In this document: positions 57,101-64,000 of the stretch, one piece after another | How positions within the stretch are numbered: position 1 is the first letter of the stretch | Layout: the number at the start of each line of letters is the position of its first letter | Source of the DNA: Azolla caroliniana | Taxonomy: Eukaryota > Polypodiophyta | Direction of reading: 5' to 3' | Length of the DNA: 64,000 nt | NCBI GenBank assembly: GCA_043228905.1 | Contig: JBHGNT010000001.1 | Coordinates: 32,798,001-32,862,000 of the forward strand | Notes under the pieces: generated by a model | The model's input: only the letters and a program-made list of their open reading frames with translations | The model's database searches: none | What the model was told of the DNA's origin: nothing | Program-made: the position numbers and the translations under genes

Positions 57101-60100
57101 CTGTACTTGGTTTTGACCTGTAGATATCATTCCTAGGCTGGGCAAAAACGCTCAAGGTTGTCTATGGAGGCAGTTGATGACGAGCAACCAAGAAAGAAAA
57201 CACGATTAGGGATGCCAGCAACACAGTGGATTACTATCTACAATTTTCGGAAAACCATGAAGCAACGGTAACTATTTTCCATTTTGCTTAATAATTTTGA
57301 TTGTTCATATTTTATTACTTAGTAAGCCACATGAATCCAACATGTTTGATCACAAGTATCCCATCAATAACACACGCATCTAATTCTGCGTCCACCATGT
57401 CATCAATTGGGTTTTTAATGGGCAATGCCATTGTCGCCATTAGAGAAACCTCTGTAACTTTTTTCCCTTTTTTCCCTTTAGAAATACTGATCTAATCTCC
57501 TTGATGATAATGAATGGATGTGTATGTGATCAACTGTACTAGTAGATCTGTGGACTGCATGGACTCTCCAGTCTCATATATTTTAGGAGTATCTTTTTTC
57601 TTGATCATGAATGCTAAATCCAAATAATTCATGATCAGGAAAAGTGATATATCCTAATATCAGATTAGACGGATGGATTCAATGCAGCATGTATGAATGG
57701 TTGGGATTACATTTTTAACGGAGTATCCTTTGTGAAGTCAATGAGAATCAATGCTAGTGGAATTAGAAGAGCACATAATGAGTTTATGGCCTATCGCAAA
57801 TTCCGTTCTTTTATCAAGAGATTTTCTATTATTCTTTTGTTAATTGATTCTTTCATGATGCTAGAGTTTCTCTTCTTGATTAATGAGGCAATGATAGTAT
57901 GTACATTGTCAATATGCCAACTTCTGTGAGGAGTCGACTTATTCCTTCTCTTTGTATGGATAAAAGAAAATATGCTCTCACCAGAAAGAAGCAGAAACAA
58001 GTAGAGAAACCTTCTCAATAATGAGCTTTTTGAATGGAAGAATGCATGTTTCAAACTGATTGCCACTGTGATATAATATATTTCCATCTTTTTCTTCATT
58101 TGCTAATGGAAGATGAGAAAGATCATTTCCCTTAAGATTCATATGCAGAAGAATTGATACAATTTTCGTAAATTACCATACCTGTAGTCATCATCAGTTC
58201 ATTATTCACTTGACTGTGATTTTCTTTATTTTTTGTTCTCCCAAAATGGATTTAGAAGAAATGCTTTTGCATGTAATAGAGAATGCATAATGTACCATCT
58301 TTCTAGGATGGCATATTTGATTTCATTAAATCTCCAGTGTTTCAGGATCCCACACTTACAATTTCTTTTGCCATATGCTTTGTTGGGTCATAAATTAAGC
58401 TCATTGTAGAGCCTTCTCTTTTTATTAAAGGGAAGAGTTGTGAGGTTAGGTTGCAGATGCTCACTATTGTTTTAATGTCACTCTAAAAGTTTCCAAACAT
58501 AACACTTGAACATACCTTTCAGCATTTTTTGCAACTGATACTTCGATAGTCTGAAGGTGATCAACATAATTAAACTGTGCTAAACATATCATAAAAACAT
58601 GAGCGTCCCACCTTGAAAGCTTGAATATCTTCATTATAAAGCAAAATTTGAATTGCTTCATTACCTTTTTTCCTTCCTTGCATTTGCTAAGCATTACATA
58701 ATGAGTCCTTTGTGTCATCTTTTCTCTTTTTATTTGAGGAGAAATCTGCTTAAGATAGAGATAGCACTTCAGATGAACCAGTAACAAATCCAACAATTGT
58801 GTTCAGATTGAAATGAATTATGGAGTTTCTCTTTCTCAAAGAGATTTGCACCAGCAATTAACAATTTAGTCATATCCTTCACCAGGAATTAATACTTCAG
58901 TGTGCAATATGTACACGGAATTTTTAGTATATAGGGTTAATTAGTGATAGAAATCTCATTGCCCGTGGACCTTACTGTAATTAATGAGTTCGTTTCATTA
59001 GAGATCAGCACAATGCATAGGATGCACTGTAAGTTGGTGCCAAGTTGTGAGATTTGTTCAAGTTGGCAAGGTTATAGGCCCTTAACACCTTAAGCTTTTG
59101 GGGCTAATTAGTGATAAAAAGCTCATTGCCTGTGGACCTTTTTGTATTAATGAGCTCTTTTCATTATAGGTGAGCACAATGCATAGTATCACTGTAAGTT
59201 GGTACCAAGTTGTGAGGTTGGTTCAAGTTGGCCGGGTTATAGGCCCTTAACACCTTAAGGTTTTGGGGCTAATTAGTGATAGAAAGCTCATTGCCTGTGA
59301 ACCTTATTGTAAATAATGAGTTCTTTTCATGAGAGGTCAGCACAATGTATCATATCCACTGTAAGTTGGTGCCAAGTTGTGAGGTTATAGGTCTAGTTGG
59401 CTGTACCAAATTGCGAACCAGAGATAATGCTGGGTGGGTGATCCCTTGGGAAGTTTATCTCCCAAAACTCACCTGGCCATGGGAGAAGTTGTCTTCAAAT
59501 CTCCTCATGATGAGGATATATTATTATATTGATCCTACTTGGCTCTGCTGTGCTACAATATCACTTAGCAACCATATTTCTTTACATGTTAAGACGTGTT
59601 CTCTACCAATACCCAACATCAATCATTGCTTTTCATTTAATATAGACTCCTCAGAATATTGAGTGTTGATTGCTGGTAGGTTACACTCATGGGAGATGTA
59701 CAATTGAGCTCTAATAAAACGAGTGACTAACGGAGAGTAATTTCAATTTAGAGTTGGCTAAAAAATCCTCTAGGAGGTTGCACATTATGCAATTCAATGT
59801 TCTCTCTAAAAAAGTGCCATTTAGGAGCTCCCGTAGCAAAGGTAGTTAATATTGGCACTCCTGTAATTAAAACAGCTGGTGGAGCTGGAGATGATCATCA
59901 TTTGTGTGCTGAAATGCAGAAATGGTTCCAATCACATAAATGCACCATTCCATTTCATTATAGGTTAGATTATCTGCATTTGGACATGACCAAAGTGGAA
60001 AGGAAGAGGTCGATCCCAACTGATAGCATTAAATTGGATAGTAAAAAGGCGTAGACTATTCCCACAACACCTCTTGGTAGAAAGATGACACACTAATAGG

Positions 60101-63100
60101 TATAATTTTACACCTGCCACTGGATGAATATATCGTCAGGTTTGCTCATATGGATAAACATCTATCTCACGCAATCTGTAGTGTCATAGGTACTCAAGAT
60201 CAGCAGTTTTGTAATTAAAGCATAGCAGTTCTGTAGAATCATAGGAACATATGGCATAAATACAAATGTACTACTCTGTTCCATTATAACATGGACTGAG
60301 GTCAGGCTGATACCTCTTCATATAAGTTTGAGATCGATGTAGGCAGATGTGCACACACATATATAGAAGAATGGATCTGCAATTTGTGTCATGGGGATGT
60401 AGAATTGGGGGAACATTAGATTTTTCATTGGACTGTTTTCTATGAAATGAAATAAGAGGGAGAACTACTGCCTGTTCAAGGGTAATGGAATGCTTGGGTT
60501 CGTTCTGAGCAACAACATTACAGCAACAGCAACTCATCAACAAAGAAGCATCCCAACTTTCTTTAGCTCTATTCCTCATGCTGCAAGTCAATCTAGGGCT
60601 ACACAAGTAGGGCCTTGACCACAACATAAGAAGAAGTTGCAATATACCAAGCAAAAGTGCTTTGTTGCATACCCCAAGCAAAAGTGCTTTCTTGCTTACC
60701 CTTGCTTATCAACAAATAAAGGTCATTAACACTGGGCACCGAAGATGCTTCATCTCTCTATCTTGGATTAGCCCATGCTGGAGATTATGCTAAGTCATAA
60801 GTGCCAGTGCGTCTAAGCTCAGAATGTATGGGTAGCAAATGAGATTATCCAGTACCTTAGACAGGTTTATCAATTTGGTTATATTTATTTCGGTTTATCT
60901 TAAAATGTATTCTCTTCTGCAGTCTCATAGGCCATTTTGGCCTCTTAAAAGACGTTGACATCCATATTATAGCCACATTATAGCCATCTAGGCTTTCTAA
61001 TTTATATCCTTATTTTAGCCTGTTCCTAACAGCCCACTTGCAAGGCTTTCCCAATCTGCTCATACATAGCCTTGTACTCATCATTTCATGCCACCACTGT
61101 TGTCTCTGCAGTTGCTGCTGGTGCAATTCTGAACATCAGTCCAGCTGTTAGTTGTCACCAATGTCCATTGAGCAATATGACCTGAGAAAGAAAGAAAGAT
61201 GTATTAACGTCTTCATAAATGTCACATATATATACAAGGAGGGCAAGTGAGGATTCGAACCTTGCACCTCCTAGTTAAGAGTCAATAGGCCTACCACTAA
61301 GCCAGTTGAGAGAGAGTTTCTTCTCAACTGGGGGTCTCTAGTAGAGATGATGTTACTAAAATTTGTATGTCTATCATACTTTTGACATATCTGGATGATG
61401 GCACTAGGTCACGTGCTCAAAGTGGACTTTATTGCCCGCCATTACTAAGCTGTCCCAGATCTAATTTTCCTCAAAAGTGCAGTGATAAGAGTTGGACAAT
61501 GGGTTATTACTCTGTCATCTTCTTGATTTGTAATGCCAACTTTTAGAGAAAGTTATTCTCTCTATAAACACTTCTCTGTTTGTGTTGTGAAAAAGTCCAA
61601 TGGAACAGTAATGCTCAAAAAGACTATAGTCTATAGTCTATAGTCTATATAGCATTGTAGATCAATTTGATGACTCCCTACATTATGTGATAGTATTCAT
61701 GCAGATGCATACGAAATGCATCACACATCTTATTTGCACAATTTTCATAGTCTCTTTCCTGGTTTGCATCTTCATAAGAAAGAAATCTGTGATCTTTTTA
61801 ACTTGCCGAATTCAAAGTAGACATTGCAAGGGTATTTTCATTAGCCACTTAGTTCATCTTGCATTTCATAGAAGTAAGTCTCATGAAACATTCCCATATA
61901 TATCAGCAACAATATGCTGCTGGGATTCTACTCAAGTATAACTGTGATTCAGTGAGGGCTCAGGTGTGACTTAACATTCTTTAATGTTCTACTTGTCAAG
62001 CAGATACCACTTCAACGTTATAGATGAACGCATAGATCAGTATGTTCACAAGGGTTACGAAGATGGCCTGTATATCAGCAGTGTGGCTTCTAGTGCAAAT
62101 CTTTGGGCTCTTATCATGGATGCTGGAACAGGATTTTCAGGACAAGTGTATGAGTTATCCCAGTTGTTTTTCCATAAGGTTGTTTCTTAGGTCATGGTAT
62201 AAGTCTCTATTATCATTGAAGACAGGGATCTTCTCCAAGGCCATTGTTTATTAATTACTAATTACATCACAGGAGTGGATTATGGAACAATGGGAACAGA
62301 AGTATTATATCAGTGCTGTTGCTGGTTCCGACAATGGCAGTGCTTTGGTGGTCATGTCAAAAGGTACCATTGTTCTAAATTTATTATTTGGAGTTCCGTA
62401 AGGCACAAACATAGCAATGACAAAATTCAAATAAGGTGTTGCTGCAATCTATGAAGGTTTTGACTGGCAGTCCTGATGATCACAGTAATTGGAAAATCCC
62501 GGGTTGTATATTGAGATGAAAACAAATGTTTTTCCAATGCATTTAATCATATTGCTAGAGTGTGTGCATCCAAGGCCTGCCTGCTTTTCTTTCTGCCATT
62601 TTTCAAGCAGGGGAATATTTTATGTATCCTCTTTCATTTTTGTCGTTTGCTAATAGGTACACCATTCACTCAACAATCCTACAAAGTTAGTGAATCATTT
62701 CCTTTCAAATGGATTAGCAAGAAGTGGAGAGAAGGATTCCACGTCACTTCTATGGCTACAGCTGGAAGCCGCTGGGGGATAGTAATGTCCCGCAATGCTG
62801 GTTTTACAGATCAGGTTAGCATGATTCCTATTAATTATACTGCCACTATCGTGGTTAGCATGTGTTCTTTCAACGTTATTACATTTTTCATTCTGATATA
62901 TTGTAGGTTGTGGAGCTTGATTTTTTGTATCCAAGTGAGGGTATACATCGTCGGTGGGATACTGGCTACCGAATCACAGCCACCGCTGCTACAACAGATC
63001 AAGCAGCTTTTGTATTGAGTGTACCGAAAAAGAAATTGACTGATGAGACACAAGAGACTTTGCGTACGTCGGCCTTTCCTAGTACACATGTGAAGGTCTG

Positions 63101-63264
63101 GTCTGTTAACAATGTTGTTTGTATTATGTTTTATATGCATTTTAATCTTGCCATCAAAAGATAAGTCACAATACTGATGTAGTTGTTTTTTTGTTGTTTG
63201 ATAGGAGAAATGGTCAAGAAATTTATACATAGCATCTGTCTGCTATGGACGGACTGTATCATAG
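54118..63264 (+). CDS. MUT9-like / casein-kinase-1-type protein kinase, 16 coding exons
   Basis: Plant MUT9-like kinases (MLK/PPK) are nuclear CK1-type Ser/Thr kinases, reported to phosphorylate histone H3 and light/clock regulators. Exons: 54118-54219, 54824-54949, 55626-55699, 55796-55865, 55963-56018, 56109-56180, 56254-56348, 56437-56503, 56613-56742, 56841-57059, 57137-57267, 62004-62178, 62273-62363, 62657-62814, 62907-63095, 63205-63264. They sum to 1815 nt (604 residues), all GT-AG, all phases consistent. Kinase landmarks: glycine loop G50-K-G-G-F-G, K80 in VALKFE, catalytic H170-G-D-V-K-P-E-N (HGD instead of HRD) and D195-L-G (instead of DFG), as in this family. The conserved C-terminal region ([63 protein letters not shown]) is complete. 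Start: ATG 54118 follows an in-frame TAA at 54106. The N-terminus is shorter than in angiosperm members (about 690 residues), so an unseen upstream coding exon is possible. Confidence 0.93.
54220..54823. repeat. Kinase intron 1: degenerate ~100-bp tandem rhythm
   Basis: Words like TCTTYGCATTTCT recur near 54257, 54357, 54499, 54586, 54687 and 54771, mostly 85-140 bp apart and each followed by a T-rich ATGTGT-like stretch. This suggests an old tandem array. Confidence 0.45.
54975..55605. repeat. Kinase intron 2: higher-order tandem repeat with nested 44-bp minisatellite
   Basis: Three diverged blocks share a TTGTTAATGTGTTGCA-like part, a CATCTCAGGGTTGAGATGAGAAC-like part and a TTTTATGCTG-like end (about 54982-55170, 55171-55448, 55449-55602). 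In the middle block the GGTTGAGATGAGAAC unit is amplified with a regular spacing of 43-44 bp (starts 55277, 55321, 55364, 55408). Almost the whole intron consists of these repeats. Confidence 0.7.
58934..59396. repeat. Three tandem copies of a ~166-bp unit
   Basis: Units start at 58934, 59101 and 59266 with GGG(T/C)TAATTAGTGATA. They run through TCATTGCC(C/T)GTG, TCAGCACAATG, ACTGTAAGTTGGT and AGGCCCTTAACACCTTAAG. The third is truncated after GTTGTGAGGTTATAG. Copies are close to 90 percent alike by eye. Confidence 0.85.
60440..61050. repeat. Dispersed repeat copy in kinase intron 11 (related to 5860-6850)
   Basis: Shares ordered blocks with a PP2A B intron, e.g. GGGCTACACAAGTAGGGCC (about 60596-60614). 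In one frame it reads [10 protein letters not shown], close to a PCNA-interacting (PIP) box, followed by a Ser/Ala/Gln-rich stretch and a stop. It may be a decayed DNA-transposon gene fragment; the family is not established. Confidence 0.45.
61200..61320 (-). repeat. tRNA-derived SINE-like sequence (tRNA-Lys type)
   Basis: On the minus strand an A box TGGCTTAGTGGTAGG (61290-61304) and a B box GGTTCGAATCC (61251-61261) lie at tRNA-like spacing, with CTCTTAA in the anticodon-loop position (anticodon CTT, Lys). The acceptor stem does not pair, so it is not a working tRNA gene. An AT-rich tail with an AGAAAGAAAG run lies toward 61200. Confidence 0.6.
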
Positions 63265-64000
63265 GGTTACATGGGAACCCCACAAGTCTATAAAAAAAGT
63301 GCAATGTTTTCCAATTATGCCATTTGGCTTCTATAGCTCTATATAGACTGAGCTTCGTTCGTGCCTTTTGACCTACATTTCAGATTTATGCAGGAAGCAT
63401 TGTGATGATATGAGAGGGCTTCTTGTTAATTTTGCCACCTGCCCTTACAACCTCCATTATACAGGGTGCCCAAAAGTGTAAAAATGAGACTCCCCGTGGA
63501 GGGTAAGTGGCTGGGAGGAGCACTTTACATGACGATACTCCCTGAATGTGATGAGATCACAAGGGTTTAAGCATGAGTTGAACCTTACAGATCCACTTTT
63601 TTTGTCCAAATGGAAGTATATTAAATATATGAGCTGGTAAAGAACTGATTTGTTCTTGAAAGTGATCTTTTGTACCCTGAGTAAATGGAACTTTCAGATT
63701 CTATTGAGAGATTATCACAAGTGAGGTCAAGATATTATTATTGAGGTGTGTGCACAATCAACCTTCTCAGACGCTTACTAGAATACATATAGAACCTTCA
63801 AGTGGTGAAGATTTATGTGCACACAGTTATGATGCAGTTTGGTTTCCTTGCCTTTGGGAAAGATATAATATAGAGCAAGAATGTCATCCTAATCAAGCAC
63901 AATATTAATGTAAGCCATAACTCGTATAAGGTTGGATGTCTCAAAATGCATTATTGAGAAAATCCTTTTGCATGTTATGTTAATCGTTGCTAGCATAGTG
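63265..64000 (+). other. 3' UTR and downstream region of the kinase gene
   Basis: Follows the TAG at 63262-63264. No coding sequence or RNA gene was recognised. The polyadenylation site could not be placed with confidence. Confidence 0.5.

Larger units (their letters stand above)
57268..62003 (+). other. Long intron 11 of the kinase gene (4.7 kb)
   Basis: Between CG|GTAACT (57267) and CAG|ATACC (62004); the codon for Arg is split across it. Contents: no recognised gene in 57.3-58.9 kb, a three-copy tandem repeat (58934-59396), a short open frame of unknown nature (59797-60054), a dispersed repeat (60440-61050) and a tRNA-derived SINE-like sequence (61200-61320). It is far longer than the other introns (about 70-670 bp), so it probably grew by insertions. 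Confidence 0.8.

Noticed and set aside
59797-60054. 85-codon frame in the long kinase intron
   Set aside because: No recognisable family and no splice or promoter context; kept only as a note within the intron entry.

Overview
The window is nuclear DNA from a land plant. Two typical plant genes with many short exons lie head to head, and the 40 kb between them is filled by retrotransposons and a large duplication. AT-rich introns, telomere-type CCCTAAA motifs and plant-type protein families support this. The species cannot be fixed from sequence alone; the large introns and the unusual Ty3 elements would fit a big repeat-rich genome such as a fern, lycophyte or other non-angiosperm, but that is only an impression.

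Left part (1-14.4 kb): AT-rich intergenic DNA, then a complete 14-exon gene on the minus strand (3766-13840) for a 517-residue B55-type regulatory subunit of protein phosphatase 2A. I rebuilt it from splice sites; every exon phase agrees and all WD-repeat blocks of the family are present. Its probable non-coding first exon lies near 14.9-15.1 kb.

Middle part (14.4-52.1 kb): (i) A 15,060-bp segment occurs twice in direct tandem (14375-29434 and 29435-44494) with no difference seen, including a 23-G run. (ii) Each unit carries one intact L1-type LINE (6.2 kb, ORF1 + ORF2) with an 18-bp target duplication. (iii) A gag-only LTR element (element A, minus orientation) was inserted between the two genes. 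(iv) A related Ty3-type element (element B, plus orientation) was inserted inside A. One B copy is full length (41960-49415) but carries a frame break at the gag-pro/pol boundary and one in-frame stop before integrase; the other (26900-29434) is cut by the duplication junction at the protease active site. A and B share an 18-nt primer-binding site, LTR termini and 4-bp target duplications, so A may be a non-autonomous partner of B-like elements. Inferred order: A inserts, B inserts into A, the LINE inserts into the flank (order relative to A/B unknown), then the tandem duplication.

Right part (52.1-64 kb): a 16-exon plus-strand gene (54118-63264) for a 604-residue MUT9-like/casein-kinase-1-type protein kinase, with introns full of diverged tandem repeats, a tRNA-derived SINE-like piece and a dispersed repeat also found in a PP2A intron. 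Without mobile DNA and the second duplicate copy, the two start codons would be about 7 kb apart instead of 40 kb.
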